DNA from: Lithobates sylvaticus
Taxonomy: Eukaryota > Chordata > Amphibia > Anura > Ranidae
NCBI GenBank assembly: GCA_028564925.1
Contig: CM053029.1
Coordinates: forward strand, 295,221,168 to 295,285,167
Length of the DNA: 64,000 nt
Direction of reading: 5' to 3'
The number at the start of each line of letters is the position of its first letter. Position 1 is the first letter of the stretch. The position numbers and the translations under genes are program-made. Positions 54,438-64,000 of the stretch are shown in pieces. The notes beneath the pieces were generated by a model. That model had not been told where the DNA came from. It saw nothing but the letters and a program-made list of their open reading frames with translations, and did no database searches.

Positions 54438-56988
54438 ATGGCGGACACATTCTCAGCCAGTAGTGCGGAGGAAAGCCAAGAAGCCAACACATCTGCATCC
54501 AGCAGCAGATATAAGGCCACCAATATGGCCTTTGAAGAGATGGTGGAGATGGTGGACATCCTCCAAAGGGAAGATTACGACGGGGAAAATGGCCCGTACC
54601 CTCGACCCAACTTGCGCAAGGACAAGATTCTCACTACAATCGTCAGCACCCTGGAGCAGAAATTCGGCGTACGAAGGGGCAAGGATCAACTGCGCAAGCG
54701 ATGGTCCGACATCAAATCCAGGGAGCACGATCAGTACAGGAGAATTCGAAAAGCCATCAAAAAAAGTAAGTCAAGCACGTGCGCTACTATGGTTATACTT
54801 GATATGTCTAATCTTGCGCAGATGTAATTACCATTCGTACGTGAAACTTGCGCAGATGTAATTACCATTCGTACGTGAAACTTGCGCAGATGTAATTACC
54901 ATTCGTACGTGAAACTTGCGCAGATGTAATTACCATTCGTACCGTGAAACTTGCGCAGATGTAATTACCATTCGTACGTGAAACTTGCGCAGATGTAATT
55001 ACCATTCGTACGTGAAACTTGCGCAGATGTAATTACCATTCGTACGTGAAACTTGCGCAGATGTAATTACCATTCGTACGTGAAACTTGCGCAGATGTAA
55101 TTACCATTCGTACCGTGAAACTTGCGCAGATGTAATTACCATTCGTACCTGAAACTTGCGCAGATGTAATTACCATTCGTACCGTGAAACTTGCGCAGAT
55201 GTAATTACCATTCGAAACTTGCGCAGATGTAATTACCATTCGTACGTGAAACTTGCGCAGATGTAATTACCATTCGTACCTGAAACTTGCGCAGATGTAA
55301 TTACCATTCGTACGTGAAACTTGCGCAGATGTAATTACCATTCGTACGTGAAACTTGCGCAGATGTAATTACCATTCGTACGTGAAACTTGCGCAGATGT
55401 AATTACCATTCGTACGTGAAACTTGCGCAGATGTAATTACCATTCGTACCGTGAAACTTGCGCAGATGTAATTACCATTCGTCCGTGAAACTTGCGCAGA
55501 TGTAATTACCATTCGTACGTGAAACTTGCGCAGATGTAATTACCATTCGTACGTGAAACTTGCGCAGATGTAATTACCATTCGTACCTGAAACTTGCGCA
55601 GATGTAATTACCATTCGTACCTGAAACTTGCGCAGATGTAATTACCATTCGTACGTGAAACTTGCGCAGATGTAATTACCATTCGTACGTGAAACTTGCG
55701 CAGATGTAATTACCATTCGTACCGTGAAACTTGCGCAGATGTAATTACCATTCGTACCGTGAAACTTGCGCAGATGTAATTACCATTCGTACGTGAAACT
55801 TGCGCATATTTGATGAAAGTTCCGTTTGTCTTCATAACGTTTATTGAGTTTACCTGGCTTTGGGTTGTTGGAGTTGTAAGGTTGTTTATTATTGTCACTA
55901 TCTATACAATTACTGCTGTAGTAAGGGTTTTAGGGGTAACTTACACAGGGACTCCAGAGGCTGTTTTGGGGGGGGGGATAAATATGTTAAGCAGGGTCTC
56001 ATGCTCACAATTCCCAAAAAATGCTCATCATCTATAAATACTGTAGGTGGTGACTTTTCAAAGAAGTACACTCACCTGTCCCTTGGATGGTGCAGCTACA
56101 ATCTCTGATCTTGCAATCATGAAATTAATGTTTGCGGCTTCACTTCCCGGGTCACTATTGGGCATGCGCCAGTTGCGCAATGCAATAGGACTGGTCCGCG
56201 CGAGCTCGGGGACCCCTGTGTGTCCCAGCAGACAGCACGGTGGGACGGGATGTGGCGTATACTTCTGTGGGAGTCTAGGGCCGGATGTGTGTGCAAATAC
56301 CTGCCTTACACAGGTATCTGCAACCCATCCCCCCTAAAAGGTTCAAAATAAGACACCACAGGGGTGCAGGGATCCAATGAGCGGAAGTTCAAATTTACGG
56401 TTGAAGGGCGGTTTAAGTATTGGAGTTTCATTAGATAGACATTTCAATTCTGTCTTCAAGTAGGATCTTCTAACAAACTGCTAATAATTGGCAAGACTTT
56501 TAAACAATGTTTACTAATCCTATTTTGGCACTCAAATATCAGTGTGATTCAAAGTGTACCTTTTTGTGTTCCATTACCATAGGGGGCAAAAGACTCAGAC
56601 GTCAGTCCGAACCTACGAGGACCTCCCGGCATCACCAGACTAATTGGGCAGTTAGCCCAAGCCCGCGCGTGGATGTGGCGGAACAGGTCGTTGAAGTGGA
56701 TCAAATCTGCACCCCACCAAGTGAGTGTCTCAGAACACAGATTGAGCTAATTAATTAAGGTCTGCATGTTTTTGACACTTTTTTTCTTGTGTTTTATCTA
56801 CCCAACTTTTAGGTGATGCTGATCTGTTTGTGGAAGGACAAGCTGCGGAGCCATTTTCCACTGACAGTGCCCACAGGCTTATTGGCCAGATCATGGCCTG
56901 GAATCTGCAGCTGGAAAATATGCAGAAGGAGATGGCCACCATGCAGCAGGGAATGAAGGACATGATTGATGTTTTGGGGAGAATCTAA
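54438..56988 (+). CDS. Myb/SANT-like (trihelix) Harbinger accessory protein, 3 exons, intact
   Basis: Exons 54438-54765, 56583-56720 and 56813-56988 join in phase (1, 1), giving 642 nt or 213 residues with stop TAA. All four splice sites fit: donors AA/GTAAGT and AA/GTGAGT, acceptors CCATAG and CTTTTAG. Exon 1 encodes a Myb/SANT-like domain (MAFEEMVEMVDILQRED, LTTIVSTLEQKFGVRRGKD, QLRKRWSDIKSREHDQYRRI). Exon 2 is basic (KRLRRQSEPTRTSR), a likely nuclear signal. Exon 3 is a helical tail (LIGQIMAWNLQLENMQKEMA) that may dimerise. An upstream in-frame ATG at 54414 would add 8 residues. In known Harbinger systems this partner brings the transposase to the nucleus and ends. Confidence 0.85.
54811..55806 (+). 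repeat. 34-bp minisatellite in Myb-like intron 1
   Basis: About 29 units of CTTGCGCAGATGTAATTACC plus ATTCGTACGTGAAA, very homogeneous, with occasional one-base insertions (GTACCGTG) or GTACCTG variants. It begins 45 bp after the donor of exon 1. Confidence 0.97.
56125..56400. mobile_element. Diverged MITE copy in Myb-like intron 1
   Basis: Shares with 50317-50772 the ordered blocks GCGGCTTCACTTCCCGG, GGCATGCGC, CAGCAGACAGC, GGGAGTCTA, AAATACCTGCCTTAC and GAGCGGAAGTTC. Limits are approximate. Confidence 0.6.
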
Positions 56989-57033
56989 AGACCCCTTTTA
57001 CATTTCTTAACATCAATCATGTCCTTCATTCCC
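56949..57033. repeat. Perfect 25-bp inverted repeat spanning the Myb-like stop codon
   Basis: Arm 56949-56973, in the coding sequence, is the exact reverse complement of 57009-57033. The 35-nt loop contains the stop codon TAA (56986-56988). The mRNA would form a strong terminal hairpin. Confidence 0.9.
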
Positions 57034-57063
57034 CTTTTGATGCGCTGTTTTACTAATTTTAGA

Positions 57064-57282
57064 GGCCAAATTTTTAATATGCACACGGTATGTCAACATG
57101 TGCTATGTGCCATCAGGGGATCTCAATGGACGCATTTGGTGTTTGCAACCCCTAATGCTAGTAGGTGAGAGGGAAGGGGTTTCACACACAAAACACGTCC
57201 ATTGATTCCCCATGATGGAACATAGCACATGTTGACATTACCCATTTTCCAGTTAAATTAGTGTGCATATTCAAAATTTGGC
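57064..57282. repeat. ~220-bp imperfect palindrome between convergent Harbinger genes
   Basis: Left-arm elements GCCAAATTTTTAATATGCAC, TGTCAACATGTGCTATG and AATGGACG recur inverted as CGTCCATT, CATAGCACATGTTGACA and GTGCATATTCAAAATTTGGC. It could be a small fold-back MITE or a stem-loop at the shared 3' side of the two convergent genes. Confidence 0.75.
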
Positions 57283-57410
57283 TTCTACTGTTCATGGGTT
57301 ACCTGTTGAACTTTGTAAGTTCTGGACTTTTACATTGTGTAAATAATTTCAAATGCTAAGCCTAAATTTTTTAACATTTTTAAAAATGTTTTTATGTTTG
57401 TTTTAAAAAA

Positions 57411-57595
<185 letters not shown>

Positions 57596-57864
57596 TGGAT
57601 GTGCACTATAATAAAAAAAATAATGTTTGCACAAATTAAAAAATGTGTGGCTTCTTCTTTTTAAATACTACCAGTTTGACAAAAACATGTTGTGGTTCAT
57701 TGACAAAGGGGCTTATTTACTAAACGCTAAACAAGTTTGCCACTATTAAGATGTGCACTAGGACAACATATAAAACAGGCCAAATTAAAAGCAAAACAAT
57801 ACGAAACTACCAATATTTCAAACATAAATAACTGTATTTATTCTTTGTAAATCAAATAGATGGT

Positions 57865-60800
57865 TTAAGGGTCTGCTGCCATTTCAATGGCCCCCCTACC
57901 ATTAAAATACTGTAAATAAAGGTCCCGCACTTGCTGGGCTGATTGTGGTGCCGAACCAAGAGGGCGATTATCCAGCCCTGTCATGTTGCCTTCCACTCCG
58001 GCCTCAGGGCCAATTGGTAAGGAGTATGTTCCTGAATGTTTGCGTAAATAATTGTGCATGACACAGCATGCAAGAATAATAGTATTGAGTTTGTACTCTG
58101 CCAGATGTAGGGATGTAAGGAGCAATCTGAAACGGTTGGCCATAATACCAAAGGCATTTTCCACCACCCTTCTTGCTCTGGCCAACCGATAATTAAAAAT
58201 CCTCCTCTCAGGGGTGAGGGATCGTTGGGGAAATGGCCTCATCAGATGGTCACCCAGACCGAACGCCTCGTCGGCAATGAAGACGAAGGGGAGTCCCTCC
58301 ACATTATCTTCATCTGGTGGCAGCTCCAGCCCACCAGTCTGGAGACGATGACCGAACTCCGTGTGGTTGAAGACTCCTCCGTCCGACATCCGGCCGTTTT
58401 TTCCCCACATCCACATACAGAAAGTCATATTGTGCCGACACCACCGCCATCAACACGATACTATGGAACCCCTTATAATTCCAATAGTATGACCCCGAAT
58501 GGGGTGGGGGCACAATTCGCACAAGTTTGCCGTCAATCGCCCCTCCGCAGTTGGGAAAGTCCCAACGGGCAGCAAACTGGGAAGCCACAGTCTGCCATTC
58601 CTGTGGCGTGGAGGGACACTGTGAAGTCAAACAGAAAGATACAATTTAAATTATAAACCAGGCAAAACACCAAACTAAATGCAACAAATTAACAAACAAT
58701 TTGGAAGAACATATGTATTTATTTTGTAAATCCTTGAAATAAAGCCAAAAGATTAAGGATAAAAGGGACAAATCTCTGATTGATGACCCCTCTGATGGAC
58801 CAGAGAAGATAATAATGGGGATGTGGGTGGGGAGTAAATAATTGTAAGGTCACACAATACACATGCAATTAATTAAAGGTGTGTGTGTGGGGGGGGGGGA
58901 TAATTACAAGCTGACCAAAACCACATGCTATTAATTATCAGGGGGTGTGGGGGGTGGGGGGGGGGATAATTACAAGCTGACCAAAACCACATGCTATTAA
59001 TTATCAGGGGGTGTGGGGGTGTGGGGGTGGGGATAATTACAAGCTGACCAAAACCACATGCTATTAATTATCAGGGGGTGTGGGGGTGGGGATAATTACA
59101 AGCTGACCAAAACCACATGCTATTAATTATCAGGGGGTGTGGGGGTGGGGATAATTACAAGCTGACCAAAACCACATGCTATTAATTATCAGGGGGTGTG
59201 GGGGTGGGGGGGGGGATAATTACAAGCTGACCAAAACCACATGCTATTAATTATCAGGGGGGGGTGGGGGGTGGGGATAATTACAAGCTGACCAAAACCA
59301 CATGCTATTAATTATCAGGGGGTGTGGGGGTGGGGATAATTACAAGCTGACCAAAACCACATGCTATTAATTATCAGGGGGTGGGGGGTGTGGGGGTGGG
59401 GATAATTACAAGCTGACCAAAACCACATGCTATTAATTATCAGGGGGGTGTGGGGGGTGGGGATAATTACAAGCTGACCAAAACCACATGCTATTAATTA
59501 TCAGGGGGTGTGGGGGTGGGGATAATTACAAGCTGACCAAAACCACATGCTATTAATTATCAGGGGGTGTGGGGGTGGGGATAATTACAAGCTGACCAAA
59601 ACCACATGCTATTAATTATCAGGGGGTGTGGGGGGGGGGGGGGGGGGGGGGGGGGGATAATTACAAGCTGACCAAAACCACATGCTATTAATTATCAGGG
59701 GGTGTGGGGGTGTGGGGGGGGGATAATTACAAGCTGACCAAAACCACATGCTATTAATTATCAGGGGGGTGGGGGTGTGGGGGTGGGGATAATTACAAGC
59801 TGACCAAAACCACATGCTATTAATTATCAGGGGGGGTGGGGATGTGGGGATAATTACAAGCTGACCAAAACCACATGCTATTAATTATCAGGGGGTGTGG
59901 GGGGTGGGGGGGGGGATAATTACAAGCTGACCAAAACCACATGCTATTAATTATCAGGGGGTGGGGGGTGTGGGGGGGGGATAATTACAAGCTGACCAAA
60001 ACCACATGCTATTAATTATCAGGGGGTGTGGGGGGGGGTGTGGGGGGGGGGATAATTACAAGCTGACCAAAACCACATGCTATTAATTATCAGGGGGTGT
60101 GGGGGTGGGGATAATTACAAGCTGACCAAAACCACATGCAATCAATTTAAAATTGAGGGTCAAGGGGGGTGAAAGGGGTGAAAGGGGGGGTGAGTAAAGC
60201 TGTACAATGGAGCTGGTAATATACATTTTTAACCAAAGAAAGTGACTAGGCTAGGGGTGTTTAGGGGGCCAAGCTTCCATGCTGGGGAGGTTGGTGCAAG
60301 CAAATATGCATGTGACCCACTAAATAATACATTCTTAAAGCTATTTCGATAAGTCAACCATAAAATACTAGACAAAAAACCAAAAAAAAAAAAAAAAAAA
60401 GGAATAGGGGACATTCATAGAATAGTCCTATCATGGTAATTAGCTAATGATGACATTGATGCACTACATTAGCAAACATACAAGACATAGGTAATTTTAA
60501 AAGAGAAGACTTACCTTAATGTATTCCTCCTGCAGGACGTGGATAATGGCAGAACAGGTCTCTGGAATAATGAGCCCCAGAGCCTGGGGGGAGATGCCTG
60601 TCGTGAACTTGAGGTCCTGCAAGCTTCTCCCCGTCGCCAAGTAACGCAACGTGGCGACTAGCCTCTGCTCCGCACTGATGGCTTGCCGCATGCAGGTATT
60701 CTGCCTGGTAATATAAGGGGACAGCGAAGCCAACAGACGGTGAAAAATGGGGTCCGTCATCCGGAGATAATTCCTGAAATCATCAGGATTATTCTCACGG

Positions 60801-60970
60801 ATCTCACGGAGCAAAGGCATATGCGAGAATTGGTCACGCTGGCGCAACCAATTCTTGGTCCATGAACTCCTCCTCACCCTGTTCATGGACCGGGCTCGTG
60901 CCAAGGTGTTAACCGCAACACCGAGCCCCTGCACAGCACGAACTCGTTCCCGAGTACGTCCACACTCCAT
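57865..60970 (-). CDS. PIF/Harbinger DDE transposase (2 exons, single frameshift)
   Basis: Exon 1, 60970-60515 (152 codons), encodes SMNRVRRSSWTKNWLRQRDQ, NPDDFRNYLRMTDPIFHRLL and LGLIIPETCSAIIHVLQEEY, ending at AAG/GTAAGT. Exon 2, 58618-57865, begins after TTGACTTCACAG in phase 0 and holds GGAIDGKLV (first catalytic D), GLPFVFIADEAFGLG (second D) and RARRVVENAFGIMANRFRLL (catalytic E). A run of six A (58402-58397 minus) where five would keep the frame breaks exon 2 once, at VGK/NGR; the older copy supports the in-frame reading. About 402 residues if in frame. Homopolymer error is possible. The family is a DDE_Tnp_4 nuclease. Confidence 0.92.
58870..60140. repeat. 58-80 bp G-rich minisatellite in the transposase intron
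   Basis: About 20 units of GATAATTACAAGCTGACCAA, AACCACATGCTATTAATTATC and a variable GGGGGTGTGGGGGTGGGG run. The core is nearly invariant and only the G run varies. The G runs are potential quadruplex sequence on the plus strand. The older Harbinger copy has just one short G run here (about 23151-23160). Confidence 0.96.
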
Positions 60971-61261
60971 GGCTTCAAAACGGTCGGCTGATCAAACAAA
61001 CAACTTAACAGAACGCACTGAAGAACAGCAAGGCCTATGAAGAACGACCTGAAAAACAGGAACGAGCGGACCAGAACGGCCTGAGAACAGGTAGAAACTG
61101 ATCCACACGCACTGAAAGCCAGATACAAACCTCACAAGCACAAACTGAACGGCAGAAGCGAACGAATTAAGCAGAAGTCTGAGAAGCGCGAATCGTCTCT
61201 AACCAAATGTCAACTAACACGCGATACACACGAGATTAGCTGACGGGGCCCAAAGGGTGTC

Positions 61262-61458
61262 GTTTGGGATCTCGAGCTTCCTTTTTCTAGTCCCGTCGTA
61301 CGTGCTGTACGTCATCGCGTGAACCGCCGGACTTTTTGCGTGATCGTGTGTGGTCAAGTCCGTTCGCTTTTTAGTCCAGCGTACCTAGCGGGAAAGTCCA
61401 GCGGATTGTCCGCTGGACTTAGGTCCGCCGGGAAAAGTCCGTACGTGTGTACGAGGCA
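61262..61458 (-). repeat. Harbinger right terminal and subterminal repeats
   Basis: Contains GTCCAGCGGATTGTCCGCTG and the terminal GTACGTGTGTACGAGGCA. It matches the left end of the fold-back at 18331. Confidence 0.75.
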
Positions 61459-61483
61459 TATTATTAAAAAAAAAAAAAAAAAA

Positions 61484-62085
61484 AACCCTGTGCAATACTC
61501 TGCCATACCCTGTGCAATACTCTGCCATACCCTGTGCAATACTCTGCCATACCCTGTGCAACCCTGTGCAATACTCTGCCATACCCTGTGCAATACTCTG
61601 CCATACCCTGTGCCATACTCTGCCATACCCTGTGCAACCCTGTGCATTACTCTGCCATACCCTGTGCCATACTCTGCCATACCCTGTGCCATACTCTGCC
61701 ATACCCTGTGCAATACTCTGCCAACCCTGTGCAATACCCTGTGCAATACTCTGCCATACCCTGTGCAATACTCTGCCATACCCTGTGCCTTACTCTGCCA
61801 TACCCTGTGCCATACTCTGCCATACCCTGTGCAATACTCTACCATACCCTGTGCAATACTCTGCCATACCCTGTGCAATACTCTGCCATACCCTGTGCCA
61901 TACTCTGCCATACCCTGTGCCATACTCTGCCATACCCTGTGCCATACCCTGCCATACTCTGCCATACCCTGCCATACTCTGCCATACCCTGCCATACTCT
62001 GCCATACCCTGCGATACTCTGTCATACCCTGCCATACCCTGCGATACTCTGCAATACCCAACAATACCCTGCGATACTCGCTACG
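61484..62085. repeat. ~20-bp tandem array (CCCTGTGCAATACTCTGCCA)
   Basis: Roughly 28 units alternating TGCAATACTCTGCCATACCC and TGCCATACTCTGCCATACCC, degenerating to CTGCCATACCCTGCGATACT at the right. It keeps several frames open on both strands, which explains 200-260 codon frames with no protein meaning. It lies between a poly-A run beside the Harbinger end and piggyBac-type sequence. Confidence 0.95.
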
Positions 62086-63671
62086 ATCAAAGCCAGGATA
62101 ATTTTTTGTTTTTTTATTTCAGGCTTTCCAGCCTAGAGGTGAGATGTGGGGTCTTATTGACCCCATATCTCACTGTAAAGAGGACCTGTCGTCATGTCAT
62201 ATTCCTATTACAAGGGATGTTTACATTCCTTGTAATAGGAATAAAAGTGATCAAAAAAAATTTTTTGGGGGGAAAAAAAGGGTCAAACTAAAATAAATAA
62301 AGTAAAATGAACAATAAAATATATATATTTTTTTTAAAGCGCCCCTGTCCCCGTGTGCTCGCATGCAGAGTGAACGCATACGTAAGTCCCGCCCACATAT
62401 GAAAACGGTGTTCAAACCACACATGTGAGGTATCGCTGCGAACGTTAGAGCGAGAACAATAATTTTGGCCCTAGAACTCCTCTGTAACTCAAAACATGTA
62501 ACCAGTAAAAAAAATTAAAGCCTATGGGGATTTTTAAGTAGGGAAGTTTGGCGCCATTCCACGAGCGTGTGCAATTTTGAAGCGTGACATGTTAGGTATC
62601 TATTTACTCGGCGTAACTTCATCTTTCACATTATGCAAAAACATTGGGCTAAATTTACAGTTTTGTTTTTTGTAAAGCACAAAACGTTTTTTTTCCAAAA
62701 AAAACACGTTCGAAAAATTGCTGCGCAAGTACTGTGCTAGATAAAAAGTTGCAACGACCGCCATTGTATTCTCTAGGGTCTTTGCTGAAAAAACATATAT
62801 AATGTTTTGGGGTTCTATGTAATTTTCTAGCAAATAAATGATGATTTTTACATGTAGGAGAGAAATGTCAGAATTGGCCTGGGTGCTCCAGAACACCTGA
62901 TGGTGCTCCCTGCATGTTGGGCCTCTGTATGTGGCCACGCTGTGTAAAAGTCTCACACATGTGGTATCGCCATACTCAGGAGTAATAGCAGAATGTGTTT
63001 TGGGGTGTAATTTGTGGTATGCATATGCTGTGTTTGAGAAATAACCTGCTAATATGACAACTTTGTGAAAAAAAAAAAAAAATCTTGATTTTGCAAAGAA
63101 TTGTGGGAAAAAATGACAACTTCAAAAAACTCACCATGCCTCTTTCTAAATACCTTGGAATGTCTTCTTTCCAAAAAGGGGTCATTTGGGGGGTATTTGT
63201 ACTTTCCTGGCTTGTTAGGGTCTCAAGAAATGAGATAGGCCGTCAGTACATCAGGTGTGATCAATTTTCAGAGATTGACACCATAGCTTGTGGACTCTAT
63301 AACTTTCACAAAGACCAAATAATATACCCCAATTTGTACTTATTTTTACCAAGGATATGTAGCAGTATAAATTTTGGCCAAAATTTACCAAGAAAAATTA
63401 CAAATTTGCTAAATTTTATAACAAAAACGAAGAAAAATCTATTTTTTTACTGAATTTTCTGTCGTTTTTCTTTTATAGCGCAAAAAATAAAAAACCCAAC
63501 GGTGATTAAATACCACCAAAAGAAAGCTCTATTTGTGTGAAAAAAAGGACAAAAATTTCATATGGGTACAGTGTTGTATGTATGAGTAATTGTCATTCAA
63601 AATGTGAGAGCACCGAAAGCTGAAAATTGGTCTGGTTATTAAGGGTGTTTAAGTGCCCAGTGGTCAAGTGG
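62086..63671 (+). mobile_element. piggyBac-type element (second family), left side truncated or replaced by the array
   Basis: Contains GAGGTGAGATGTGGGGTC, ATTACAAGGGATGTTTACAT, AAAACGGTGTTCAAACCACA, TTTGGGGTTCTATGTAATTT and AATAGCAGAATGTGTTTTGG, ending GGTCAAGTGG before TTAA (63672-63675). The 62880-63671 portion equals the reversed 28789-29640. The left terminus is not seen. Confidence 0.8.
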
Positions 63672-63675
63672 TTAA

Positions 63676-64000
63676 ACACTCTGCTTCTCTATCTAAATAA
63701 AAAAAAAAAAAGTTTTGGCTTTAGATACTTTAATTTGCACGATCAGCTAGATGGGAAATTTCAAATATCGGGCGAAAAATTATGGGAATGAAGGACACTG
63801 TACGCTGTAACATTTACCATGCTCTACAATTTGAAAGAGAAAAGTACAGAACAATTGCCCTAGTTTCTCTTTGAGGCTTGGTGTACATCTATGCAGATCA
63901 AAAGAACAACTTCCTACGCTTTAAAGGAACTTTTTGGCATTGGTAGGCCACAGCTCTTCAGCTACTCCAATATTGGCAAAACTGTGCAGCCTCCTAAAGG
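63676..64000. other. No recognised feature
   Basis: Apart from a short A run near 63700, nothing is recognised. Possibly host DNA. Confidence 0.4.

Noticed and set aside
54811-55806. CRISPR-like array of 34-bp repeats
   Set aside because: Units are directly abutting with no unique spacers, and it lies in an intron of a eukaryotic transposon. It is a minisatellite.
61319-62291. Open frames of 200-260 codons on both strands
   Set aside because: They are created by a 20-bp tandem array whose unit lacks stop codons in several frames; composition is repetitive with no domain.

Overview
This is vertebrate, probably amphibian, repeat-dense DNA. I infer a ranid-type frog from the mix: many TTAA-flanked piggyBac-type elements, hAT and PIF/Harbinger elements, Penelope-like and DIRS-like retroelements and an L1/Tx1-like LINE. 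The species is not provable from sequence alone. I find no convincing host protein-coding gene, tRNA, rRNA or snRNA. Nearly every supported feature is a transposable element or a tandem repeat, and most elements are nested in others.

Layout. 1-4118: Penelope-like fragments, one with a hammerhead-ribozyme-like motif, hAT 3' ends and a small hAT MITE with a perfect 8-bp duplication. 4472-9933: one piggyBac-type element split by a 4.5 kb insert that itself carries a complete non-autonomous hAT fold-back element (6286-9074). 10130-16229: DIRS fragment, TTAA MITE, several piggyBac-type elements and a Harbinger MITE end. 16590-23955: an old, decayed Harbinger copy, invaded by a complete piggyBac-type element and by a Harbinger fold-back element (18331-20912). 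24142-28784: piggyBac remnant, then a Penelope-like element with a 1.46 kb palindrome at its 5' side, an RGG-rich ORF1 and a reverse transcriptase cut short by two piggyBac-type elements sharing one TTAA. 31790-49675: an L1-like LINE on the minus strand, split by a 12.3 kb hAT element with an uninterrupted 1075-residue transposase and a 6 kb tandem array in its 5' untranslated region. 51034-61458: a near-complete 10.4 kb Harbinger element with three genes (MADF protein, Myb/SANT-like protein, DDE transposase). 61484-63671: tandem array and piggyBac-type element.

How the parts work together. Two families each show a protein-coding element plus a non-autonomous fold-back partner in the same window: hAT (36315-48657 and 6286-9074) and Harbinger (51034-61458 and 18331-20912). 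The most unusual finding is that both fold-back partners, bounded by unrelated terminal repeats, carry homologous palindromic cores. Each core has GC boxes and TATA boxes firing outward from the centre, a purine-rich tract and an AATAAA signal in each arm. Other notable points: a MADF gene inside Harbinger whose last exon ends antisense to an inverted copy of its own coding sequence; introns of all three Harbinger genes each holding a minisatellite; and a roughly 90-unit array in front of the hAT start codon in which most units carry a 3' splice-acceptor-like sequence.
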